From Syntrophomonadaceae bacterium (GTDB lineage Bacteria; Bacillota_D; Dethiobacteria; DTU022; PWGO01), in contig PWGT01000088.1 of assembly GCA_003554535.1 (NCBI GenBank), forward strand, positions 1-32,012: DNA of 32,012 nt, read 5' to 3'. Of this stretch, positions 16,243-23,878 are shown one piece after another; position 1 is the first letter of the stretch, and every line of letters starts with the position of its first letter. The translations under genes were made by a program, and so were the position numbers. Below the pieces are notes generated by a model. That model was not told the origin of the DNA. It saw nothing but the letters and a program-made list of their open reading frames with translations, and did not search any database.

Positions 16243-16911
16243 TCAATACAGATGATCAACCCCAAATGCCAAAGCTATTTTCTGGTTCTTGATAACTTCC
16301 TCCCGTGGCCCCTGGTCAATTATCCCTTGATTCAGAAGTATAAGCCAATCAAAACTACCGATATCTTCCAATCTATGATGAACGATTATTACGGTTCTCA
16401 TTTCTCTTTTAAGCTCTTGCAAATAATCCTTAATTACTTTTTCCGTGTTGGCATCTACTCCGTTAAAAGGTTCATCTAATATTATTATCATTGCATTCCG
16501 GCACATAGCACGCGCTAAAAGCACTCTTTGTTTTTCTCCGCCGGACAAGTAGCCGATAGGACGTCTAGCAAGATGCTGCAAGCTAAATTTATTTATTGAT
16601 TTCTCAATCATATGGTAATCCTCATCACTTAACCTCTTCCAGTGCCTACCCGGGTGATAACGCCCCATAGAAACCACTTCTTCTACCAAGAGGGGAAAAT
16701 TCCAATCAACTTCATTTTGCTGAGGAACGTAAGCGAATTTTTCTGAAGACTTATATAAAGGAAAACATAGAGTTGCAACACTCCCTGCTTGAAAAGATAT
16801 TAAACCCAAAATAGCCTTCAATAAGGTTGATTTTCCGGAACCATTAGGTCCAAGAATACCAGTAATTTTGCCAGCAGGTATAGAAGCATTAATCTCTTTT
16901 AAAGCCGGCAC
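16243..16911 (-). CDS. ABC metal transporter ATPase, with a displaced start codon
   Basis: This is the ATPase of the metal importer. It has Walker A GILGPNGSGKST, the Q-loop YVPQQNEVDW, the signature LSGGEKQRVLLARA, Walker B MIIILDEPFNGVD and the switch His in VHHR. The first codon available in this frame is GTG 16911, but the conserved family N-terminus continues upstream in the same frame (AIEIYSLSVGYRN, 16912-16950), including the A-loop tyrosine that stacks on ATP. No standard start exists there. ATG 16950-16952, 9 nt after AAGAGGTG, is one base out of frame and reaches TAG at 16923-16925. A single missing G after that ATG would restore MAIEIYSLSV. Either the window has a one-base error, the gene is frameshifted, or a rare start such as ATT is used. 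Confidence 0.85.
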   Translation of the reverse strand: MPALKEINASIPAGKITGILGPNGSGKSTLLKAILGLISFQAGSVATLCFPLYKSSEKFAYVPQQNEVDWNFPLLVEEVVSMGRYHPGRHWKRLSDEDYHMIEKSINKFSLQHLARRPIGYLSGGEKQRVLLARAMCRNAMIIILDEPFNGVDANTEKVIKDYLQELKREMRTVIIVHHRLEDIGSFDWLILLNQGIIDQGPREEVIKNQKIALAFGVDHLY

Positions 16912-17004
16912 ATTTCTATATCCTACTGAAAGGCTGTAAATTTCAATTGCATTAGTTAAATCACCTCTTGGTTTTATATAAGCTCACTCCCTGCCTAATT
17001 TATT

Positions 17005-17940
17005 TCATTTTAACGCGTCAAATATACGCTTGGTATTGACTTGCATCATTTGAAGGTAAGTTTCGGCTCCTTCTCCCGGCTTGCTCAATGAATCTGAATA
17101 AAGCTCACCAGCAATAGGGACATCGGCCTCTCGAGATACTTGCCTCATAGGACGGGGGGCAACCTGGTTTTCTACGAATAAAACCGGGATTTCATGCTCA
17201 TCTATAACTTCCAGTATGCGGGTTATCTGGCGTGAAGTTCCTTCCTCTGGTGCATTTATGGGCCAAATAGCATCATGAAAGAAACCATACTCTTTAGCAA
17301 AATATTGAAAACACAATTCACTGGTTATTAGCAAACGCTTCTCTTCAGGTATTTTTTGCAATTTCTCCTTCATCCAGATATGCAAATCTTCTAGTTCTCT
17401 TAAGTATTCTTCAAGATTTTTAGCATAATAATCTGCATGGTGGGGGGCAGCATCAATTAATAATGCCCCTATTTGCTGCACATAACTACTGGCATACTGA
17501 ACATTGGTCCAGAGATGGGGATCGGGGTTCCCCTTAAATGGCCCCGAAGGCAAAGTAATAATTTCAAAGCATTCGCTTTCAGCCAACGCCAAGTAATTTT
17601 CCCTCTCTTCCAGATCAGAGACTATTTTGGGGAGCCAGCGCTCCATATTTAGGCCGTTATAAATAAAAAGATCCGCATTTTCTATTGCCCTGATATCTCC
17701 GGGAGTTGGTTCATAATGTTCAGGCTCTACCCCCACCGGAACCAATCCTTTCACTTCCAACTTCTCGCCTCCGACATTAGAAACCATATCTTCCAAAAAT
17801 GATAGGGTAACAACCACCTGCAGTTTATCTTCTTGCAAAGGTTGTTTTGCTTCCTGATTAAACTCACAGCTTCCCCCCATACAAATGATTAAAGCCAAAA
17901 TCCCCAGTGCCCAAATATATATTGGGAATACTTTTTTCAT
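17005..17940 (-). CDS. ABC transporter metal-binding lipoprotein, probably manganese/iron type
   Basis: This is the extracellular binding protein of the importer (cluster A-I, ZnuA/PsaA/TroA fold), 311 residues. The N-terminal signal segment ends at Cys25 in MGGSC, an imperfect lipobox. Metal ligands can be read directly: His75 in EPEHYEPTP, His142 in DPHLWTN, Glu208 in TSELCFQYF, and Asp283 in the late YSDSLSKPGEG region. The His-His-Glu-Asp set is that of manganese proteins such as PsaA, while zinc proteins usually have His at the third place. No long His-rich loop typical of ZnuA is present. ATG 17940 follows GGAGGGAG at 6 nt. It is the first gene of the importer operon. I saw no clear MntR or Fur box upstream. 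Confidence 0.9.
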   Translation of the reverse strand: MKKVFPIYIWALGILALIICMGGSCEFNQEAKQPLQEDKLQVVVTLSFLEDMVSNVGGEKLEVKGLVPVGVEPEHYEPTPGDIRAIENADLFIYNGLNMERWLPKIVSDLEERENYLALAESECFEIITLPSGPFKGNPDPHLWTNVQYASSYVQQIGALLIDAAPHHADYYAKNLEEYLRELEDLHIWMKEKLQKIPEEKRLLITSELCFQYFAKEYGFFHDAIWPINAPEEGTSRQITRILEVIDEHEIPVLFVENQVAPRPMRQVSREADVPIAGELYSDSLSKPGEGAETYLQMMQVNTKRIFDALK

Positions 17941-18117
17941 AAAGAACTCCCTCCACCCGGTATTATTTCTTTATTTTATGCGGGGAAATTTAAATGAGTT
18001 CACACCCTATCCCTGAGAGCACAATACGGTGTAAAAAAATAGAACGAAAAATATGAGGAAAATATGAGGAATTATAAAGAAATAAATCTGGGGAGCCTTG
18101 AAACTTCAAGACATCAT

Positions 18118-18153
18118 AAAAAAACCGGAAAACCTCTTAATCAAGGCTTCCGG
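18118..18153 (-). terminator. Rho-independent terminator after tRNA-Val
   Basis: On the minus strand CCGGAAGCCT (18144-18153) pairs with AGGTTTTCCGG (18125-18135) with one bulged T. The hairpin is followed by TTTTTTT (18118-18124). It begins 3 nt after the tRNA CCA end. Confidence 0.85.
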
Positions 18154-18156
18154 CTT

Positions 18157-18231
18157 TGGTGGGAGCGGCAGGATTCGAACCTGCGACCTCTTGAATGTGA
18201 GTCAAGCGCTCTCCCCCTGAGCTACGCCCCC
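18157..18231 (-). tRNA. tRNA-Val (anticodon CAC)
   Basis: This is a 75-nt cloverleaf on the minus strand. The acceptor stem GGGGGCG pairs with CGCTCCC (one G-U pair) and is followed by discriminator A and an encoded CCA. The D arm is GCTC/GAGC, the anticodon stem CTTGA/TCAAG has loop CTCACAT giving anticodon CAC, and the T arm GCAGG/CCTGC has loop TTCGAAT. It decodes GUG. It lies 28 bp downstream of the dedA-like gene and could be processed from that transcript. Confidence 0.95.
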
Positions 18232-18259
18232 CAAAAACAAGCAAGTATTAAATCAAAAA

Positions 18260-18751
18260 TTATAGAAAGCCAACAGCTTGATATACAATATAGCTAAATA
18301 ACACCAGGCCCGCGCTAAAAACCAGCCCTCCTAACGCTGTATATATTGTAAATTGAAGAAACTTCATCCGGGCCAGTCCAGCCGGGAGAGATATAAATGT
18401 GCGACTGGCACCGTACAATTGAGCCAGAAATATAGAATACTTGCCATAACGGCTAAAAAATTCGTTGAACTTATTCATTTTTCGTTTTATCAAATTCTTA
18501 CCAAAATAACCTATTAAATAACTGATTACACTTCCTGCTACTATTCCCGCCGTAGAAAGTATTATAACAAGAGCCCATGATACTTCTCCCGCCATTATCA
18601 ATTGTCCTGCCGTTAAAACGACAACGCTTGACGCAAAAGGCACACCCACATTTTCAGCTGTCATGGAAAGAGCTATTCCTAACAAACCATATTTAATAGT
18701 CAAATAATTGAATGTTTCGGCTATAGGTAGGATGAATTCAGGGGCTTCCAT
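18260..18751 (-). CDS. DedA-family membrane protein (short)
   Basis: This is a multi-pass membrane protein of the DedA/SNARE-associated family, whose members move lipid carriers such as undecaprenyl phosphate or phospholipids across the membrane. The 163-residue product has the early TAENVGVPFASSVVVLTAG segment, the central SVISYLIGYFGKNL segment and a late SRTFISLPAGLARMKFLQF segment. Within the usual FxRxxPxxR motif the sequence reads FLAQLYGASR. The first Arg therefore appears replaced by Gln and the Pro by Gly, while the last Arg is kept. It is shorter than typical members (about 200 residues). The frame extends to TTG 18760, but that is too close to the ribosome site AAGGAG, so ATG 18751 is chosen. 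Its specific substrate is unknown. Confidence 0.8.
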   Translation of the reverse strand: MEAPEFILPIAETFNYLTIKYGLLGIALSMTAENVGVPFASSVVVLTAGQLIMAGEVSWALVIILSTAGIVAGSVISYLIGYFGKNLIKRKMNKFNEFFSRYGKYSIFLAQLYGASRTFISLPAGLARMKFLQFTIYTALGGLVFSAGLVLFSYIVYQAVGFL

Positions 18752-18789
18752 GCTTTGCAACGCTCCTTACTTGCCATTTTTCTTTTTAT

Positions 18790-18798
18790 AGTATAACA
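18790..18798 (-). promoter_or_regulatory. Extended -10 promoter of the dedA-like gene
   Basis: On the minus strand TGTTATACT has the TG extension and a TATACT -10 hexamer (18790-18795). No convincing -35 is present. Confidence 0.45.
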
Positions 18799-19108
18799 TA
18801 TATGCTTCCCTTATCGTTACACTTGACATAATTTTTAATGAAACTTAGTACTTTATCTGTTCCCTTTATACAGGGGATTATGAAATCACCCAATATTATT
18901 AATTTAAAGTTTTTTAGGAAAGTGTTAAAACTCTTAAACCTGCAAACAAGCGGGGTATCTGTCTAATTTACAGTGCCCACACTCATTACGGCATTTATTA
19001 TGTAAACGCCTATTTCCCTGTCGCCTTAAATTTAATGTTATAAACAAGAAGAAACTATCTATTTCTGATTGCCGGTTTCATCTGCGCTATATTAACAAAC
19101 ATACAACA

Positions 19109-19137
19109 TTGACAAAATAGCGCTGATTTGGTAAAAG
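19109..19137 (+). promoter_or_regulatory. Promoter of the flippase-like gene
   Basis: TTGACA (19109-19114) is spaced 17 bp from TAAAAG (19132-19137), which is preceded by a TGG extension. The leader to the start codon is about 80 nt. Confidence 0.6.
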
Positions 19138-19221
19138 AAAAGCGTTCTTTGATTAATCAAAAACATGTAATTGGCAGAAAGATTAATTTGAGTTTCAAGA
19201 TAAAATGTGCGGAGGACAAAT

Positions 19222-20292
19222 ATGAACTCCAGGCAACCCATTTACTGGATAATCCCTATACTCGCTCTGGTAGGAGCAGTTTTCTACTTAGGATGGGAGG
19301 AAGTTATAACTACTTTGGGCAGAGCTAATCCCTTATTTATGATATTTTTGTTTCTGCTCCAGATATTTAGCTCATTATTAGTCGCTTATAGGTGGCATTA
19401 CTTGCTGCAAAAAAAACATCATACTTTGCCCCTAACTACCATCTATGCTATTACCATGACTGGCAGTTTTGTGGAAAATGCAACTCCTTCTTCCCGTTTG
19501 GGAGGAGAGGCTACTAAAATGTACCTTTTTCATCGTTACACTTCCCATTCGTACTCAGACCTGGCAGGGATTACGTTATGTTTAAAGTATTTTTCCCTCA
19601 TGCCCCTGCTAATTATAATTTCCATTTTTTTAATCCCGGGTATTATGAGGTTTGATATGCCACCAATTACTTACGTTGCCTTTGCCTTCCTGGTAGCTTT
19701 TGTAAGTTTGCTCGCCTTTATTTATCACCGGGGAGGAAAAAATGAAGAAAGCCGGAATAACTCTGAGGAAATTCCTTCATCTAAAAATGATTTTACACCA
19801 AAACGCACATCCCTGTTTTCTTTAAATAATTTCTCTTCATTCATTAAAGAAAAATATCAAGCCATATCTAACTTTACCCGACAAGCCTCCATTCATTCCC
19901 GGAATATAATTACCACCGGAGATAGAGTAATTTTGATACTTATTTCAATTTTTATATGGGGTCTATACCCACTAAAAGTTTACTTGGTAGTCACCATGCT
20001 GGGGTTTGGGCTGGACATATTCACCATTGCCATAGTTTCTTTTAGCGCATACCTGGTAAGCTTACTCCCTCTCTCACCCGGAGGGTTGGGGCTATTCGAG
20101 GGCAGCATGGTATTTATGTTTGCCCTGGTAGGAATAAGCCCACCACAAGGGCTGGCAATAGCTTTGCTATCAAGGCTGGTAATTTACTGGTTTCCTCTGC
20201 TCATATCAGCAATTTCAGCATCTATTCTGGCAATGAAAAATGAAGAGCTATTACTGGCTAAAGAGGATGCGGATTTACAAAATAATTTTTAG
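19222..20292 (+). CDS. Flippase-like membrane protein (lysylphosphatidylglycerol synthase TM / UPF0104 family)
   Basis: The 356-residue protein is a polytopic membrane protein with about seven or eight hydrophobic segments. It carries the family pattern of TGSFVENATPSSRLGGEATKMYL in the first third and YLVSLLPLSPGGLGLFEGSM in the last third. This is the transmembrane half seen in MprF and in many stand-alone proteins, thought to move lipids between leaflets. No aminoacyl-phosphatidylglycerol synthase domain is attached, so lysine transfer is not expected. An unusually long polar loop (about residues 170-230, rich in Ser, Asn and Lys) interrupts the membrane segments. ATG 19222 is chosen because GGAGG (19211-19215) precedes it by 6 nt; an upstream GTG at 19207 is inside that site. 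Confidence 0.85.
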   Translation: MNSRQPIYWIIPILALVGAVFYLGWEEVITTLGRANPLFMIFLFLLQIFSSLLVAYRWHYLLQKKHHTLPLTTIYAITMTGSFVENATPSSRLGGEATKMYLFHRYTSHSYSDLAGITLCLKYFSLMPLLIIISIFLIPGIMRFDMPPITYVAFAFLVAFVSLLAFIYHRGGKNEESRNNSEEIPSSKNDFTPKRTSLFSLNNFSSFIKEKYQAISNFTRQASIHSRNIITTGDRVILILISIFIWGLYPLKVYLVVTMLGFGLDIFTIAIVSFSAYLVSLLPLSPGGLGLFEGSMVFMFALVGISPPQGLAIALLSRLVIYWFPLLISAISASILAMKNEELLLAKEDADLQNNF

Positions 20293-20350
20293 GGCAAGGT
20301 GAACATAGCAACGCTTTTTTTAATTAATTTAAAAAACTTTAAAAGCAGGG

Positions 20351-20378
20351 TTGATAATAAACGAATATCTGCTATCAT
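20351..20378 (+). promoter_or_regulatory. Candidate promoter of the class I methyltransferase gene
   Basis: TTGATA (20351-20356) and TATCAT (20373-20378) are spaced by 16 bp. They lie just before AAAGGGG and ATG 20398, supporting a start downstream of the open frame's first codon. Confidence 0.5.
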
Positions 20379-20397
20379 AAACAAAGGGGTTTTAAAG

Positions 20398-21048
20398 ATG
20401 CCATTATTTAATTCAAAGATAACTCATAATATTGATAATGCAGAACAAAAAAGCAAACCAAAAAACAAAATAAATTCTCCTCGAAAAGTATCACCTTTTT
20501 TCAAAATATCACAAAAGCTGGAAAACTTGGCCAATAATTTCTGGCCGGTAGCTTATTTGTATTTTTTATTCATTTACAAAAAAAAGCTCGAGCGCGAAAT
20601 CTCTATGGCCCAGCTGGAACCAGGAAAAACTGTTCTCCACATAGGTTGCGGGCCTTGCCCATACACCGCAATTTTCCTTGCAGAACGGGGTATGCAAGTA
20701 ACGGCTGTAGATAACGATGAATCCGCAGCGAATAAAGCCAAGCAGCTTGTGAAAAGAAAAAACCTTGAAAACTATATCAGCATAAATTGTGAAGACGGAA
20801 AGAGCCTAAATGGAAACAAATTTGATGCTGTCTGGGTTTCTCTTAACGTCCAACCCAAGGAAAAAATTCTTCAAGAAGGACTGGGTTCTCTAAATGACAA
20901 GGGCGTTCTCATTTATAGAAATGTTCCACGATGGTTATCTTCATATTTTATAACCGTTCCTCCGGCAAAATGGCCAAGCAGCTACCATACTGAAACCCGT
21001 CTTTCCCGGATGGGGGCAGAGAGCGTGATGGTCAAGAAAAAACTTTAA
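20398..21048 (+). CDS. Class I SAM-dependent methyltransferase-like protein
   Basis: The 216-residue protein has a Rossmann methyltransferase core. Motif I is VLHIGCGPCPYTAIFLAERG, followed by the acidic VTAVDND that binds the ribose of SAM and by FDAVWVSLNVQ. The motif I variant with CGPCP recalls nicotianamine synthase-type enzymes, but the protein is too short and divergent to claim that activity. A lysine-rich N-terminal tail precedes the core. The frame is open from GTG 20299, but ATG 20398 has a ribosome site (AAAGGGG, 8 nt) and a promoter just upstream. Its stop overlaps the stop of the convergent NagD-type gene by four bases (TTAA). The substrate is unknown. Confidence 0.7.
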   Translation: MPLFNSKITHNIDNAEQKSKPKNKINSPRKVSPFFKISQKLENLANNFWPVAYLYFLFIYKKKLEREISMAQLEPGKTVLHIGCGPCPYTAIFLAERGMQVTAVDNDESAANKAKQLVKRKNLENYISINCEDGKSLNGNKFDAVWVSLNVQPKEKILQEGLGSLNDKGVLIYRNVPRWLSSYFITVPPAKWPSSYHTETRLSRMGAESVMVKKKL

Positions 21049-21866
21049 CTCCTAAGCATTTGTAACTCTTTCAGCACTTCTTTTATCCCGGAGAATACAA
21101 AATCCGGATTTATGTTACTGTTTTTCAGATCCTCCCTGGTAGTTTCACCTGACAATACCAGGATGGAAGGAATTCCGCTGTTTGCCCCCAAAACTATATC
21201 TGTATAGAGACGATCTCCCATCATGGCCATATCTTCTCTTTTTAACCCCTTTTTATCTGTCAGCATATCAACAACCAGGGAATTTGGCTTACCCATCACT
21301 TTTGCCGGCTCCTCGCCGGTACTGGCTTTTATAAATTCAATAATGGCTCCGCAATCAGGCATATATACATCGTTCTCCAGAGGACAGTTGAAATCAGGAT
21401 GGGTGGCCAGGTAAGAAACACCACTGCGAATATATCGACAAGCATCAAAAAGCTTATTGTATTCAAGGCTGGTATCAAAACCTACTACTACATAGTCTAA
21501 ATCAACAGTTTCATCAAACTCATACACTAACTCAAACCCGGCTTTAATTAATTCCTGTTCCATATACTTTGTAGCTACCGGATAAAGAACTGCTCCCGGC
21601 TTCTCATTTTGCAAATAGTAGATTAAAACATCCGTGGAAGTTACTACATTTTTTCTTTCCACAGGCAAACCAAGTTTGTCAAGCTTCCGCAAATATGCTT
21701 CCGCGCTTTTAGAAGAATTATTGGTAAGAAAACTAAAATCCTTGCCCTGGGCTTTTACTTCCTTTATAAATTCCTGTGCCCCTTCCAAGAGAGTATTGCC
21801 TAAGTAGACGGTGCCGTCCATATCGAGAAGAAAAAATCTAATTTGTTCCAAATTGTATTTTGTCAT
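21045..21866 (-). CDS. HAD-superfamily phosphatase, NagD/AraL type
   Basis: This is a 273-residue type IIA HAD phosphatase. Motif I is DMDGTVYLG with nucleophile Asp15 and acid-base Asp17. Motif II is FLTNNSS, the conserved lysine is in MGKPNS, and the metal site is MGDRLYTDIVLG. Enzymes of this group hydrolyse small phosphates such as glycerol phosphate, 4-nitrophenyl phosphate or sugar phosphates. ATG 21866 follows AAGGAG at 9 nt. It lies 36 nt downstream of the glycerophosphodiesterase, which releases glycerol 3-phosphate. A joint pathway to glycerol is plausible but is inferred from context alone. Confidence 0.93.
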   Translation of the reverse strand: MTKYNLEQIRFFLLDMDGTVYLGNTLLEGAQEFIKEVKAQGKDFSFLTNNSSKSAEAYLRKLDKLGLPVERKNVVTSTDVLIYYLQNEKPGAVLYPVATKYMEQELIKAGFELVYEFDETVDLDYVVVGFDTSLEYNKLFDACRYIRSGVSYLATHPDFNCPLENDVYMPDCGAIIEFIKASTGEEPAKVMGKPNSLVVDMLTDKKGLKREDMAMMGDRLYTDIVLGANSGIPSILVLSGETTREDLKNSNINPDFVFSGIKEVLKELQMLRS

Positions 21867-21902
21867 GGTTAAAATCTCCTTGTTGGCTTTTAATTTCTTA
21901 TT

Positions 21903-22664
21903 TCAACTCTTGTTTCTCTCTTGCAGAACACTTCCTAAAACTTCCGGGTGATCAGTAATTAAACCATCTACACCCAGTTCCATCATTTTCTCCATGTCTT
22001 CTTTTCGGTTTACTGTCCAAGGAATTACCTTTGCTCCTGCTTTCCGGGCCTGATTTAAATAACCGGGTTTTACTAAACCATGGAGAGGATGCAATACTCC
22101 TGCTCCAGTCATAGTTTTAAAGCTACATCTGTTTAACAAAGACGGTATGATGGGAACATGGAGAACTCCAAGAGAAACCCGGCTATCGAATTGACCCACC
22201 CTCTTTAGAATCAAGGGGCTAAAACTGGAAATCACCACCCGGTGGTAGAGATTTCGGCTCTTTACAAAACGTGCTACCTCTTTCTCCACACCTTTAACTG
22301 CAAAAGGATTGGCTTTGATTTCAATCATTACAAAAGTGTCCTCGCCAACAGCCTCAATTACTTCTTCCAAAGTGGGTATATAAGTATTAGCATAGTCTGC
22401 AGAAAAAAACGAGCCCGCATCTAAAGATTGCAACTCCCGCAAGGTATAATTGGCAAGCAGCCCACGTCCATCAGTTGTCTTGTGAAGCAAGTAATTATGA
22501 AACACTACTATGGCTCCGTCTTTACTCAGGGTAACATCAAGCTCAATGCCATTAGCCCCCAACTCCAGAGCCTTAAGAAACGAAGGCAGGGTGTTTTCCG
22601 GCGCAGCTTCCGGTGCACCACGGTGGCCTATATTTAAAAACTTATAAGTTAAATCATCGTACAC
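21903..22664 (-). CDS. Glycerophosphodiester phosphodiesterase
   Basis: The enzyme hydrolyses glycerophosphodiesters, which are deacylated phospholipids, to glycerol 3-phosphate and an alcohol. The 253-residue protein has the whole GDPD core. His14 lies in IGHRGA, Glu23-Asn24 in APENTLPSF, Glu41 and Asp43 in GIELDVTLSKDG, and His56 in VVFHNYLL; MIEIK and a late VNRKEDMEKMMELGVDGLITDHP follow. The residue after the second His is Asn where many homologues have Asp. No signal peptide is visible, so it is probably cytoplasmic. GTG 22664 is the start, with AGGTGG about 10 nt upstream. It is the first gene of a pair with the NagD-type phosphatase. Confidence 0.93.
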   Translation of the reverse strand: MYDDLTYKFLNIGHRGAPEAAPENTLPSFLKALELGANGIELDVTLSKDGAIVVFHNYLLHKTTDGRGLLANYTLRELQSLDAGSFFSADYANTYIPTLEEVIEAVGEDTFVMIEIKANPFAVKGVEKEVARFVKSRNLYHRVVISSFSPLILKRVGQFDSRVSLGVLHVPIIPSLLNRCSFKTMTGAGVLHPLHGLVKPGYLNQARKAGAKVIPWTVNRKEDMEKMMELGVDGLITDHPEVLGSVLQERNKS

Positions 22665-22744
22665 CTAATATTCACCACCTGTTTATTAATTTGTTCTTTA
22701 ATTGTTGCCTTATTTCAATCATAAGCAAATGATCTATTATCTAT

Positions 22745-23620
22745 TTACAATCCTCTTCGCCATTCATCCCGCAGCACAGAAGGATTTTTATCTTCCATGA
22801 TCTTTTCCATAGACCGCAACAGGTCCTCTTTATCTCGCGACAACACCCCTTTGAGAGGCAAGTAATTGGAAGCATGATTGGCCCGAAATACGCACTCGGT
22901 CAAATTTAAATCCCTAACCATGAGCATAATCTCCTCAAGAATTTCCCACGGTTCCAGCATGGTAAGTTCGCCTGCTTCTATCCGGCGATATATGGGGAAG
23001 CCGGGATAAACCATAAGGGTTAACAAGCCCAAATATTCGGGATCCATCTCATTAAGCAGCCAGGCAGTATCTCGGGCATGTTCTTCCATGCCTTCCTTAC
23101 CGGCCAGCCCGTTAATAACGGTTATGGAAAGGGGAATTTTTGCAGCTTTAGTCTTACGAGCACCCTCAATCATATCTTCTGGAGTAGCACCTTTCTTAAC
23201 ATCACGAAGCACCTGGCGGGAACCACTTTCCACTCCCAGGTAGAGCATTCCCAGTTTAAGTTCACGCATCCGTGTAAAATCTTCAATCTCTTTTTCCAGT
23301 AAATCATGAGGATTGCAATAAACGCTAACTCGCTCCAACCGGGGGAAGTAATCGTTAAGTAATTCCAGCATACTTATTAATTTTTCCGTAGAGATGTGCA
23401 AAGAATTGCCATCGGCCAGAAAAATGCGGCGGGTATGAGGAGCCATACCGGCAGCATATTTAACATCCTCGGTGAATTCATCCAGGGAACGTTCCCGGTA
23501 TTTTTTATCTTTATACATGGCACAAAAAGTGCAGCCATTATGGGAACACCCTACAGTGGCTTGCAAAATAAGACTCCTGGCCTCACTGGGCGGCCTGTAT
23601 ATGTTGCCTTCATAACGCAT
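22745..23620 (-). CDS. Radical SAM protein with a CX4CX2C cluster motif
   Basis: The 291-residue protein is a radical SAM enzyme of the Elp3/HemN-like B12-independent group. It begins IYRPPSEARSLILQATVGC, and its cluster ligands are Cys25, Cys30 and Cys33 in CSHNGCTFC. That is four residues between the first two cysteines instead of the usual three, a spacing I recall as normal for this uncharacterised family. GVESGSRQVLRDVKKG is the expected SAM-binding segment. No second cluster or accessory domain is present. ATG 23620 follows AAGGAAG at about 9 nt. It is divergent from sfsA. The substrate is unknown. Confidence 0.88.
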   Translation of the reverse strand: MRYEGNIYRPPSEARSLILQATVGCSHNGCTFCAMYKDKKYRERSLDEFTEDVKYAAGMAPHTRRIFLADGNSLHISTEKLISMLELLNDYFPRLERVSVYCNPHDLLEKEIEDFTRMRELKLGMLYLGVESGSRQVLRDVKKGATPEDMIEGARKTKAAKIPLSITVINGLAGKEGMEEHARDTAWLLNEMDPEYLGLLTLMVYPGFPIYRRIEAGELTMLEPWEILEEIMLMVRDLNLTECVFRANHASNYLPLKGVLSRDKEDLLRSMEKIMEDKNPSVLRDEWRRGL

Positions 23621-23790
23621 TTATATCACTTCCTTCAATTAAAATATACCTACTAAATAGCATATCAGTAGTAAAAAAACTTTAAAAGGGTTAAAACTTT
23701 CGGAAACAAAGAATTTCCCCTGAGTAAAGCAAAAAGCACAAAGTTTTTTTCCCATAAAAATACTACAAGGGATTCATTCCATCAAAAAGA

Positions 23791-23819
23791 ATGATTAAAC
23801 ATTAAAACTGTTATATAAT
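23791..23819 (+). promoter_or_regulatory. Candidate promoter of sfsA
   Basis: TATAAT (23814-23819) is consensus, and ATGATT (23791-23796) is a weak -35 at 17 bp. The predicted leader to TTG 23879 is about 50 nt. Confidence 0.45.
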
Positions 23820-23878
23820 AAGATAATAAACATTTCATCATATTGATAGAAACCACCTTTAGAAAGGATATATACACT

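Larger units (their letters stand above)
18761..19221. other. Intergenic region between divergent dedA-like and flippase-like genes
   Basis: This gap of about 460 bp holds the promoters of the two divergent genes, one at each end. GCGCTAT (19084-19090) and ATAGCGC (19117-19123) are a 7-bp inverted repeat flanking the -35 of the plus-strand promoter. The middle (about 18860-19080) shows no coding frame, tRNA or recognisable riboswitch by eye. Confidence 0.55.
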
